In this document: one piece after another, positions 56,726 through 64,000 of the stretch | Numbering within the stretch: position 1 is the stretch's first letter | Layout: each line of letters starts with the position of its first letter | Assembly: GCF_014205685.1 (NCBI RefSeq) | Contig: NZ_JACIIU010000014.1 | Span: forward strand, 18,893 to 82,892 | DNA length: 64,000 bases | Direction of reading: 5' to 3' | Source: Paenochrobactrum gallinarii | GTDB lineage: Bacteria > Pseudomonadota > Alphaproteobacteria > Rhizobiales > Rhizobiaceae | Position numbers and translations under genes: made by a program | Notes under the pieces: generated by a model | Told to the model about the DNA's origin: nothing | What the model saw: only the letters and a program-made list of their open reading frames with translations | Database searches by the model: none

Positions 56726-58072
56726 CTATGTCCTTCCCGAAAGCCGCTCGGCCCACCACGGAGCCGGGTCGACGGGTTTTCCATCTTTTCTAAATTCGAT
56801 GTAAAGTAAAGGGGCGCTGTCATCAACATTCACTGACGCAACGCTGGCCAAAAGCTTTTCTCCCATAGTGCCGACAGGTTCTCCCGCTAGCATAAACTGT
56901 CCTTGTGACACATTGATTCGCCCCATACCCGCCATGACGACATGGTATCCGCCACCGGCATCGAGTATCAAGAGTTGCCCGTAAGAACGGAAAACCCCTG
57001 CATATAACACAACGCCATCGGAAGGTGACGTAATCGTGGCAGAAGGAGGAGTTTGTAAAATTTCTCCCATCATTGTGCCGCCAAGACCATCATTTGCACC
57101 AAATTTGCGAATGATTTTACCGGCTGCCGGAAACCCGAGCTGCCCTTGCAGCTTTTCAAAGCTGCCCTCAGCAATCAAATGACTGGTATCAGCCACGCCC
57201 TGTTCGGCACGTTCTTGCCCTGCGGCCAACCGGTCAGCTTCGGCACGTTTAGCAGCTTCCGCAGCAGAACGCACACCATCCATTTGCTTGTCCAGTCCGG
57301 CAATCAGCTCCTGCAAGCTGGTGGCTTTTGCAGCCAATGCTTCCGAAGTTTTGCGCATGACAAGCAATTCATCAGTGGAGGTTTCCTGAAGTTTTTTCTT
57401 TTCTTCCAGCAGCAATTCCTGCCGTTTATGCTCTTCAGCCTGTTCCTTGCGTGCTGTCACCAGTCGTTGTTGTTCAGCAGTAATGGAAGCGGTTAATCGC
57501 TCCATTTCCTTCAAATCATCCATCAGCTCTTCGGTTTGCTGACGCATTTCCGGCACAACAGCACCCAGCAAAACGGCGCTGCGCACGGAGGCCAAAGCAT
57601 CATCAGGGCGCACCAAAATTGCAGGCGGCGGGTTTAAACCCATCCGCTGAAGAGCTGCCAGCACTTCAGCCAACGCGCCACGCCGTGATTGCAATGATAC
57701 GCGGATGCCATCTTCCTGCTCTAGCAACGAAATCAAGCGCTCACCCGTATCAGCAATATCTTGCTCGAGTTTCTTGTCAGTTTTGGCAGATTGAATAAGG
57801 GCTGCACTTAAACTCGCCTGATCCTTTTTGAGAGCGGCGACTTCCGCCTCCATCTGGTTCAGTTTTTCTTGTGTGATCAGCACTTCTTCATTTAATTTTC
57901 GCAGTTCAGCATCAGCTTTTTCACGTTCAAGCTGCATGGGGGTCTGCGCAAAAACCGGTGCAGACACAAAACCAACCGTCATTGCCATAGCCGCAACACC
58001 AAAAAAGCCGCGCCAGACCATAGCCTGCGCAACCTTAAGCATCGCTCTTTGAAGGTGATGACATAATGACAT
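56726..58072 (-). CDS. EnvC-like murein hydrolase activator with coiled coil and degenerate LytM domain
   Basis: A 448-residue periplasmic protein. Signal peptide near residues 20-42 (AAMAMTVGFVSAPVFA), long coiled coil (LEREKADAELRKLNEEVLIT, LLLEEKKKLQETSTDELLVM), and a C-terminal LytM/M23 domain (SPSDGVVLYAGVFRSYGQLL, ILDAGGGYHVVMAGMGRINV). The first zinc-binding motif expected of active M23 enzymes is not visible, so it probably activates amidases rather than cutting itself, as EnvC does. The start may instead be the internal ATG at 58042. Coupled to ctpA. Confidence 0.85.
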   Translation of the reverse strand: MSLCHHLQRAMLKVAQAMVWRGFFGVAAMAMTVGFVSAPVFAQTPMQLEREKADAELRKLNEEVLITQEKLNQMEAEVAALKKDQASLSAALIQSAKTDKKLEQDIADTGERLISLLEQEDGIRVSLQSRRGALAEVLAALQRMGLNPPPAILVRPDDALASVRSAVLLGAVVPEMRQQTEELMDDLKEMERLTASITAEQQRLVTARKEQAEEHKRQELLLEEKKKLQETSTDELLVMRKTSEALAAKATSLQELIAGLDKQMDGVRSAAEAAKRAEADRLAAGQERAEQGVADTSHLIAEGSFEKLQGQLGFPAAGKIIRKFGANDGLGGTMMGEILQTPPSATITSPSDGVVLYAGVFRSYGQLLILDAGGGYHVVMAGMGRINVSQGQFMLAGEPVGTMGEKLLASVASVNVDDSAPLLYIEFRKDGKPVDPAPWWAERLSGRT

Positions 58073-58212
58073 TTAGTCTATTCTATCCGGCTTTATCCTG
58101 AACTTTATTGATCAAATCGTTTTTATGTATGTTCCCAAATCCGGTTGCCCATTTTGGGAAACATATTCGGGATAATCTTATCCCATATCTTATTAATGAA
58201 TTCCTATGGAAT

Positions 58213-58695
58213 TCAAGAACGGTGATAAGGATGTCCGGAAAGAATAGTTGCAGCACGATAAAGCTGCTCAGCCACCAAAATACGGGCGATCTGATGCGGC
58301 CATGTCAGCGAGCCAAGCGCCAGAACCAAATCCGCTCTTTGCCGCAAACGCGGATCATGCCCGTCAGGCCCGCCAATGGCCACAATCAGCTGACGTTTGC
58401 CGTCATCGCGCAGTCGCCCCATTTGTCCGGCAAAGTCTTCAGAGCTTAGCGCCTTGCCGCGTTCATCCAAAAGAATAAGCCCTGCACCGGCATCAAGCGC
58501 TTCAAACAGGCGCGCAGCTTCTTCTGCTTTTCGCAAATCCACTGTCTGTGCCCGGCTTTCAGTGATTTCGCTCACACCTTGAAAATCAAAGCCCAGCGGA
58601 CTGCCTGCCTTGGAAAACCGGTCAAAATAACGGTCGGCCAATTCACGTTCCGGTCCGGCCTTCATTCGTCCGACGGCAAAAACTGTAATACGCAT
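58213..58695 (-). CDS. rlmH: 23S rRNA pseudouridine-1915 N3-methyltransferase RlmH
   Basis: SPOUT-class methyltransferase, 160 residues. It starts MRITVFAVGRMKAGPERELA and contains LILLDERGKALSSEDFAGQM, the SAM-binding knot VAIGGPDGHDPRLRQRADLV, ALGSLTWPHQIARILVAEQL, and the conserved end ATILSGHPYHRS. Next to rsfS, as in most bacteria. Confidence 0.95.
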   Translation of the reverse strand: MRITVFAVGRMKAGPERELADRYFDRFSKAGSPLGFDFQGVSEITESRAQTVDLRKAEEAARLFEALDAGAGLILLDERGKALSSEDFAGQMGRLRDDGKRQLIVAIGGPDGHDPRLRQRADLVLALGSLTWPHQIARILVAEQLYRAATILSGHPYHRS

Positions 58696-58752
58696 GGATT
58701 TATTCGCAAAAAGTAATTTGCCCTTCCGGTGAAGCGAAAGGGCAAAATTTCA

Positions 58753-59199
58753 TTAATGGACTGTTTCTGTTTTGCGCAGATCTTGTTTATCTGCATCAAC
58801 CCAGATTTTTTCCAGATTATAAAATTCGCGGATTTCAGGGCGGAAGATATGAACGATAATATCGCCTGTATCAATCAACACCCAGTCGCCGCCTTCAAGG
58901 CCTTCCACTTTAATATCGCGATAGCCTGCTTCACGCAGAGCACGCAACAAATGGTCTGCCGCAGCCGCAACATGGCGATGCGAGCGCCCTGACGCGATAA
59001 TCATATAATCGCCCAGTGCAGATTTTCCACGCATATCAATCGGGATAATGTCCTCAGCCTTGGAATCATCCAATGTGGCGAGTGCGAGTTCGAAAGCCTC
59101 TAAGACGCGCTTGGCATCGTCCATTGCGGCTGTTGAAAGTGTGGTTTTCACTTTCTTATCAGTAGCTGTTCTCAGTGTCTTGCCTTCCGTTAAGAACAA
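58753..59199 (-). CDS. rsfS: Ribosomal silencing factor RsfS
   Basis: Iojap-family protein that binds ribosomal protein L14 and blocks subunit joining in starvation. The core ALATLDDSKAEDIIPIDMRG, KSALGDYMIIASGRSHRHVA, EGLEGGDWVLIDTGDIIVHI and FRPEIREFYNLEKIW matches the family. The start is unclear: TTG at 59199 gives 148 residues, while ATG at 59124 (MDDAKRVLEAF) gives 123, closer to the usual length. In relatives nadD lies just upstream; here it does not. Confidence 0.92.
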   Translation of the reverse strand: MFLTEGKTLRTATDKKVKTTLSTAAMDDAKRVLEAFELALATLDDSKAEDIIPIDMRGKSALGDYMIIASGRSHRHVAAAADHLLRALREAGYRDIKVEGLEGGDWVLIDTGDIIVHIFRPEIREFYNLEKIWVDADKQDLRKTETVH

Positions 59200-59313
59200 C
59201 GCAAATACGGCTCATACACGCCGTACTGCTAAAATGTGGCAGAATCTCATATCAGTTTTGTGACATATAACATATTTACCAAGCAAAAGCACGGGAAATA
59301 GCACAGATAATGA

Positions 59314-59340
59314 TGCCCGCTTCTCGTAGAGAAACGGGCA
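59314..59340 (-). terminator. Hairpin downstream of the EamA gene
   Basis: TGCCCGCTTCTC (59314-59325) and GAGAAACGGGCA (59329-59340) pair with one mismatch around the loop GTA. No clear T-run, so possibly a factor-aided terminator. Confidence 0.4.
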
Positions 59341-59365
59341 AATATGACAAGCTTTCAAGCTCAGC

Positions 59366-60292
59366 TCAGTTTTTCTGAATATCCGTCAATTCTGTGTTCA
59401 AAACAGGTGCACCATCGGCTGGCACCACAGCCAAAGGCTCTGACACGCCGCGCTGACGTTCGCGAACAAAGGTGAAAAAGCCAGAGATAATAATTAAAAC
59501 CGTACCCAAAACCATCGGCATGTCCACACGGTCATGGAAAACAAAATAGCCAAATAGAAGAGCCCAGATCATCTGGCTATATTGCGGAGAGGCAATAGCA
59601 CTGGCGGGTGCGCGAAAAGCTGCAAACATCAGCAACACATTACCAAGCGCTGCCAACAAGCCATAACCGGCAAGATAAATCCATTGAACAGTGTCCGGTG
59701 CTTGATAATTGGGCACGGCTAAAAAGCCTGCGATGACAATCGGGCCAAGCAATCCGCTGGTATAAAGCGATATGCGTTTTTCCCGCGTGCCCATAACGCG
59801 ATAGATAATAATCCCGATCGCACCACCCATACCGGCAACCAAAGCGCCTAAATGACCAAGCGATAACTCACGGAAACCGGGGCGCAAGATAATCAACACG
59901 CCGATAAAACCAATAATCACCGCAGACCAGCGACGCCAGCCCACTTTTTCGCCCAAGAACAAAACCGACAAGATAGTTACAAAAGCGGGCAGCAAGAATA
60001 TCAGCGCGAATGCTTCCGCCATTGATAAATAGGTGAATGCCGCCACACTACCAATGGTGCCCATCGCCGAGCTGACAATGCGCAAGAGCCAGATCGGACG
60101 GTTTGACGTGCGGAACATGTCCAGCCACTTATCATTAGCACCCTTCATAAAAGGCACGCCGCACAGGCCAAAAACCGCGCCCAGCGAGGCAATCTGATAT
60201 GGTGACAATGAGCCGTCAATGAACTTAACGCACGCATCGCTGACGGCGTATGCTGCGTAAGATGCAAACGCGAGAAGAATTCCGTAAACCAT
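59366..60292 (-). CDS. EamA/DMT-family transporter
   Basis: A 308-residue ten-helix drug/metabolite transporter with two EamA repeats. The first includes AAYAVSDACVKFIDGSLSPY and AFALIFLLPAFVTILSVLFLGEK-type helix 4/5 residues; the second includes GAPASAIASPQYSQ-like loop (RAPASAIASPQYSQMIWALL) and the final VLGTVLIIISGFFTFVRERQ. The ATG at 60292 is chosen over the ORF's earlier codons because it starts at the first helix. Substrate unknown. Confidence 0.88.
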   Translation of the reverse strand: MVYGILLAFASYAAYAVSDACVKFIDGSLSPYQIASLGAVFGLCGVPFMKGANDKWLDMFRTSNRPIWLLRIVSSAMGTIGSVAAFTYLSMAEAFALIFLLPAFVTILSVLFLGEKVGWRRWSAVIIGFIGVLIILRPGFRELSLGHLGALVAGMGGAIGIIIYRVMGTREKRISLYTSGLLGPIVIAGFLAVPNYQAPDTVQWIYLAGYGLLAALGNVLLMFAAFRAPASAIASPQYSQMIWALLFGYFVFHDRVDMPMVLGTVLIIISGFFTFVRERQRGVSEPLAVVPADGAPVLNTELTDIQKN

Positions 60293-60643
60293 TATGATAT
60301 GCCTAAAAACGCACATGCCTGCCATGTCAGCGTTTAGTTTATGTATGCTAAAATGCTCATATTGGCAAAGCCAATATAATACTATGGATTTTTATGGGCA
60401 ACGGGTGTTAATATCCGCCAGAAAATCATTATATCATTTTAAATTATTCATTTTTTACCTTTTTAATTCAGCTACTTAAGGATAAGGTTTCTATAATTCA
60501 TTATTTTTACAGTTTAATGACATCACTGAAAACTCACTGACATAATCGCCCTTTATAATGGTGCCGAATATGACGAAGTCATAAGATTTTACCAATCTTG
60601 ATCAGGGTTTCAGACTGGCATTTATTTTTCTACGTAGGCTTTT
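60293..60643. other. Gene-free AT-rich gap beside the deletion scar
   Basis: No supported gene. The only notable item is the inverted repeat ATATTGGC-AAA-GCCAATAT at 60359-60377, placed as an operator upstream of the EamA gene could be. Confidence 0.5.
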
Positions 60644-60820
60644 GTGGCAGATAACGCCCGTAAAATTGCATGTAATGATATTTTGAAAGCAGTTGGAAAA
60701 ATTGATTTAGCCGCATTGCTCGGCTGGCATGACATCAAACAAAAATATATACGCTCATCACTTGGCCCTTTCTGGCTGACACTCAGCATGGCAGTCCACA
60801 ACTGGCTGGCGCCGGCATAA
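60644..60820 (+). pseudogene. Truncated polysaccharide-export ABC permease (Wzm/KpsM type), N-terminal fragment
   Basis: A GTG-initiated frame of 58 codons. Residues 1-49 (MADNARKIACNDILKAVGKI, then LLGWHDIKQKYIRSSLGPFW and LTLSM) match the N terminus of ABC-2-type permeases that export O-antigen or capsule polysaccharide. Similarity ends abruptly at about 60792; the last nine residues are encoded in the wrong frame of the ABC-F remnant that follows, then TAA. Intact relatives are about 260 residues. No partner ATPase gene is in view. Confidence 0.8.
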
Positions 60821-61128
60821 ATATTCAGGCACAGATTGCAGCTGTGTCGCGTCTTTCCGCTGAACAGCGCGCGCGTCTTGCCATGCTGCTTTTGCGTTTA
60901 ACTGAACCGCACTTATATCTGCTGGATGAGCCGACAAACCATCTGGATATTGAAGGTCAGGACTTGTTGGAAAACGAGTTGAACGAGCATGAAACGACTT
61001 GCCTTCTTGTCAGCCATGACCGTGCTTTTATCACCAATTTCGCGACACGGTCCTGGGTCATTGAAAACAAAAAACTCATCGAGGTCGATGATCCGGCTCC
61101 TGTCTTTGCCAAATTGATTGCAGAATAA
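60781..61128 (+). pseudogene. C-terminal fragment of an ABC-F ATPase
   Basis: Coding similarity resumes near 60793 in a different frame: GAGINIQAQIAAVSRLS, then AEQRARLAMLLLRLTEPHLY, LLDEPTNHLDIEGQDLLENE, LLVSHDRAFITNF and a normal end (VFAKLIAE). This is the signature, Walker B and H-loop of the second cassette of an ABC-F protein; both Walker A motifs, the linker and the whole first cassette are missing, some 450 residues. The longest start-containing frame begins at a GTG at 60844. It cannot bind ATP normally and is best called a remnant. Confidence 0.85.
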
Positions 61129-61131
61129 ATA

Positions 61132-61164
61132 AAAAAACAGCGACGCTTTTATCAAAGCGCCGCT
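61132..61164 (-). terminator. Terminator of the autotransporter unit
   Basis: On the minus strand AGCGGCGCTTT and AAAGCGTCGCT pair (61154-61164 with 61139-61149, one mismatch) around GATA, followed by GTTTTTTT. It ends transcription coming from the autotransporter. Confidence 0.85.
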
Positions 61165-61318
61165 ATTATTATTTCACGAGAGAAAGAGCCTCAGCAAAAC
61201 CATTCGACAGCCCAGTCAGCGATAAAGTCTGCTGGTTGCTCTCTTATGGTGTAGCTTGCACCACAGCACCCATGATGACAACCAATGCGCCCAGACAAAA
61301 AGTTTTGACATTCATCAT
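61165..61318 (-). pseudogene. Possible small exported peptide gene with an internal stop
   Basis: After the autotransporter stop, an ATG at 61318 opens MNVKTFCLGALVVIMGAVVQ-ATP, a signal-peptide-like segment, then TAA. The same frame continues for 24 sense codons (ESNQQTLSLTGLSNGFAEAL SLVK) to TAATAATAG directly before the terminator. It may be a nonsense-mutated small gene or chance. No ribosome site is clear. Confidence 0.25.
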
Positions 61319-61328
61319 CTGTTTGCCA

Positions 61329-63956
61329 TTACCAGCGCAGACGCAAACCGCCGGAACCCGACACATCATGATTGGAACCGGAGAAACTGCCTGTAACTTT
61401 ACCATATAGCGACAGACCTGTTTCAATCTGCAAGTTAAAGCCTGCTTCCAGTTGTGCAGAATTACGCGGTTGTGCTGCCCCATGCACGACAAACTCATAG
61501 CCAGGTGCAGTTATAAAGCCTGCTTCAACCGAGCGCTTATTGGCAAATTCATGCACCCATGCCGCACGTAGATAAGGTGAGAAATGAGCATTATCACCAA
61601 GGTCAATGCGCGTATCAACCTGTGCACCTAAGGAAAGCCGCACAGAATGAATGGTTCTGCTCTTATAATAAAGCGCCAGATCGCCACCGGTAATATCCGC
61701 ATATTCGGTTGAGCTGTTCATATGGAAGCTCGACAATTGCAAGGCAGCAAACGGGGTGACCTGCACACCGCCCAGATCCATACGATAACCGGTCTCAAGA
61801 CGCGCATTAATGCCATAACCGGAGAAGTCGTTCTGTAGACGATCCGAGAAGCCCGCATTGCCCGCAGCCGGCAAAATAGCCGCCAAGCGATCAGTGCTCG
61901 CATTAAACCAATCCACACCGACAAGACCATCGACGTAGAAATTATTATGGCGATAAGCACCATAAATCGCGGTGCGTCCGATTTCGATATCACCTTTAGT
62001 CAGGCGGTCATTCACTTTGAAATCAGCCTTGCTCATGCCTACAGAGAAACCAAGCAACAGGTCTTTGGTCAGCTCATAATCAAGCCCCGCAGCCATGCCC
62101 TTGCTGTGGCTTTTCAGGTCGCCTGAACCGACCACATAAGGATCGCCCTTGATGCTGGTATTGCTGCCGAAACCGGAATACCAGCCACGCCACAAGCTCT
62201 CAACACATAGATTATTTTTGAGCGTGCAGTTTTGGTCAGTTTGACCGCTAGCCTGACGGTAAGGATTGCTCCAAATATTGGTCTGCTGTGAAACCGCACC
62301 GATAAAGGCATTGGTGTCGGAGAAATAAGCCTGCTGTGCACCGGCAGTGCCTTCACCGTCAATCAGATCATAGGTTCTTTGCAGGCTTGCAATATCGGCC
62401 TGTGCAAAGATAGCCGACGCCAATGGACGGAAAGCCGGAGACGTCTGATCAAACTGAATATCATTGATGGTGTTACCAACGGCAATACCATTTTCCGTCA
62501 AACCTTTAGCCGCATAATCAATATTGGCACCAAGCACGGTTTCATGTTCAGTATAGCCAAGGGTGAAGGTTGCAACAGCTGTGTCTGGCGCTTCCAGTTT
62601 CATGCCGTCATCCTGCACGCCACCTTCTGCACGCACGATCACATAATCATTCTGTCCGCTTTTGGCATGGCCGGTATTGCTGATGTTCACCGGCAAATGA
62701 CCACCCAGATTAGCCTGTCCGGTCACATCAAGACGATCTGCCTTGCCGGATGCCGAAGGCGTGGATGCAGCAATGCGCATGTTTTGACCTGCGGCACCAC
62801 CATCGGCAAAATCCAGATCAACCAGATAGTTCCCTGTTTCAGTCTGATCAAAATTACCATCAATCACCGTTGTTTCAACCGCGCCGATACCGCCGGAAGT
62901 TAAAACACCCGTATTGGTAAAGAGTGAATCTGACTGACCACCAAGACCGATATATGTACCGGCAACAATCCAGGCGTCTTGATTATTGGTAAATCGATTG
63001 GAACCAATGCCCATATCGATAATACCAACGACAAGCCCGCTATTGGAAATATCCGTTGTACCGGTTGTGCCTTGAATAGCCATGCCATCAACCCAGCCAG
63101 CGGCAAATAATTTGCCGTCTGCACCCGGAATATAGCCAAGCTTGTCGCCAAGAGCGGTAATTGTGCCATGATTGGCAAGGCTGTTTTTTGCGCCATCAAT
63201 AATACTGACACCCGCGCCGCCAGCACTGCCACCCACAAGCAGACTTTCTGCCTGCACAACAATATCAATATTACCGTTCGTTGCGCCGGTGCTTTGCGCA
63301 TAAATAGCCGAAGCACCTTCCCCTCTGGCAATCAAATTGCCTGAATGGTCGATAGAGACATTTCCGGCCTGCCCGCCGCCGAACGTGACAAAGTCAAATG
63401 CCTCGAACTCAAACGCTGAAGCTTGTGCCAGTTGCGGCATGGCACGCGATGCAAAGAGTGTATCCGTTTCCACGACAGAGGTTGCAGTCAATGCATTGGA
63501 ACCTGCACCATTTGTTACCACAGTAGCGGAATTGGCAAGGCTGACATCGCCCGCACTTGTCTTACCCAAAGATTTTGCCGTAATGCCGTTTGCATTAGCT
63601 CCGGCTGTCACTACATCACCTGTATTATGAATGGTAACCGCACCGGCAACAGCGCCTTCTGATAAAGCAGTGATCGCATAAGCCGCATTGCCAGTGGTCA
63701 ATAAGTCACCGCTATTTTCAACACTGACATCACCGGCATCGCCATACTTTGCACCTACCGCAGTTCCACCCTGTGAATCTGCGGCAATCGCATGCGCGCG
63801 GTTGCCGGATGTAACAATAACACCACTATTGATTACGCTCACCGAGCCTGCATCGCCACCTGCGCCATTTGTTGTTTCATGGAGGCTTCTGTGGTTGCCG
63901 CCCGTAATGCAAGAAGTTTCTTCCCCGTATGAGATGTGATCGAGTGCGGTCTTCTG
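61329..63956 (-). CDS. Autotransporter: repeat passenger and C-terminal beta-barrel (5' end missing or broken)
   Basis: A type Va-like autotransporter. About 290 C-terminal residues form the beta-barrel (SLWRGWYSGFGSNTSIKGDP, AAGLDYELTKDLLLGFSVGM, GYGINARLETGYRMDLGGV, ending GGLRLRW with the terminal aromatic). The upstream part is a passenger of imperfect repeats of the type VSVENSGDLLTTGNAAYAIT. The open frame spans 61329-63956 (875 codons before the stop) and is closed at its 5' side by a TGA at 63957-63959; the first possible start is a GTG at 63842 inside a repeat, and no signal peptide is visible. So the gene is frameshifted, interrupted, or continues in another frame past the window edge. 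Likely a surface adhesin or similar; function unassigned. Confidence 0.8.
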   Translation of the reverse strand, partial: QKTALDHISYGEETSCITGGNHRSLHETTNGAGGDAGSVSVINSGVIVTSGNRAHAIAADSQGGTAVGAKYGDAGDVSVENSGDLLTTGNAAYAITALSEGAVAGAVTIHNTGDVVTAGANANGITAKSLGKTSAGDVSLANSATVVTNGAGSNALTATSVVETDTLFASRAMPQLAQASAFEFEAFDFVTFGGGQAGNVSIDHSGNLIARGEGASAIYAQSTGATNGNIDIVVQAESLLVGGSAGGAGVSIIDGAKNSLANHGTITALGDKLGYIPGADGKLFAAGWVDGMAIQGTTGTTDISNSGLVVGIIDMGIGSNRFTNNQDAWIVAGTYIGLGGQSDSLFTNTGVLTSGGIGAVETTVIDGNFDQTETGNYLVDLDFADGGAAGQNMRIAASTPSASGKADRLDVTGQANLGGHLPVNISNTGHAKSGQNDYVIVRAEGGVQDDGMKLEAPDTAVATFTLGYTEHETVLGANIDYAAKGLTENGIAVGNTINDIQFDQTSPAFRPLASAIFAQADIASLQRTYDLIDGEGTAGAQQAYFSDTNAFIGAVSQQTNIWSNPYRQASGQTDQNCTLKNNLCVESLWRGWYSGFGSNTSIKGDPYVVGSGDLKSHSKGMAAGLDYELTKDLLLGFSVGMSKADFKVNDRLTKGDIEIGRTAIYGAYRHNNFYVDGLVGVDWFNASTDRLAAILPAAGNAGFSDRLQNDFSGYGINARLETGYRMDLGGVQVTPFAALQLSSFHMNSSTEYADITGGDLALYYKSRTIHSVRLSLGAQVDTRIDLGDNAHFSPYLRAAWVHEFANKRSVEAGFITAPGYEFVVHGAAQPRNSAQLEAGFNLQIETGLSLYGKVTGSFSGSNHDVSGSGGLRLRW
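63200..63860 (-). repeat. Degenerate passenger repeats in the autotransporter
   Basis: Five to six imperfect units of about 30-35 codons, each with the core VS(V/I/L)-x2-SG-x-L-x-T-x-G-x2-A-x-AI (for example GDVSVENSGDLLTTGNAAYA and GNVSIDHSGNLIARGEGASA). Typical of beta-helical autotransporter passengers. Confidence 0.7.
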
Positions 63957-64000
63957 TCAGGCCTACAACTGCGGCACTTCTGAAGCCGCTGGCCGATATG

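Noticed and set aside
60644..61128. A novel fusion ABC protein
   Set aside because: The two fragments are in different frames and the first ends in TAA at 60818-60820; the ABC-F part lacks Walker A.
63200..63860. CRISPR-like or satellite repeats
   Set aside because: The periodicity is at the protein level with degenerate codons; it encodes autotransporter passenger repeats.

Overview
The window is chromosomal DNA from an alphaproteobacterium, most likely order Hyphomicrobiales (Rhizobiales) near Brucellaceae. I base this on housekeeping gene orders typical of that group: leuS-lptE, an SDHAF4-like gene next to htpX-rsmB-heparinase-purH, ffh-chorismate mutase-rpsP, mmsA with a divergent LysR gene, and rsfS-rlmH-envC-ctpA-rppH. 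Base composition looks close to half GC by eye (not counted), lower than Brucella itself, so a relative with a moderate-GC genome is a better guess than Brucella. No rRNA, tRNA, CRISPR array, prophage or intact insertion sequence was seen.

Region 1 (about 0.1-20.8 kb) is an accessory locus for uptake and breakdown of peptides or unusual amino acid conjugates. It holds two complete oligopeptide-type ABC importers. The first (147-5750) has one binding protein, two permeases and two separate ATPases, followed by a cytosolic S41-like peptidase, a class V aminotransferase-fold protein and a Cds1-like fold II PLP enzyme. The second has a binding protein, two permeases, a cog3964 amidohydrolase and a RidA protein. 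A convergent IclR regulator follows, and divergent from it lie a SelA-like PLP enzyme, a fused double ATPase that probably powers importer 2, and a Tat-exported P1 (NylC/DmpA-like) peptidase. Three different PLP enzymes plus RidA suggest beta-elimination or deamination chemistry on imported peptides. Stem-loops follow both binding-protein genes, and inverted repeats lie in the promoter regions.

Region 2 (20.8-46.5 kb) is core genome: lptE and leuS, yggS, acs, an SDHAF4-like gene, htpX, rsmB, a heparinase-family protein, purH, an MFS transporter, a lemA-TPM-TPM cluster, rpsP, chorismate mutase, ffh, a lytic transglycosylase, carbonic anhydrase, a pyridoxal kinase, mmsA with a divergent LysR gene, and a DUF1275 membrane protein. 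A GC-rich structured stretch lies in the ffh leader.

Region 3 (46.8-60.3 kb) is envelope and RNA housekeeping: an alpha-2-macroglobulin with an N-terminal PAN domain coupled to pbpC, a GlsB/YeaQ-like membrane protein, then rppH, ctpA, an envC-like gene, rlmH and rsfS on the minus strand, and an EamA transporter.

Region 4 (60.3-64 kb) is degraded: the first 49 codons of a polysaccharide-export ABC permease are joined out of frame to the last part of an ABC-F ATPase gene, next to an autotransporter whose frame is closed by a stop near the window end and which shows no signal peptide. This looks like a site of deletion and rearrangement.
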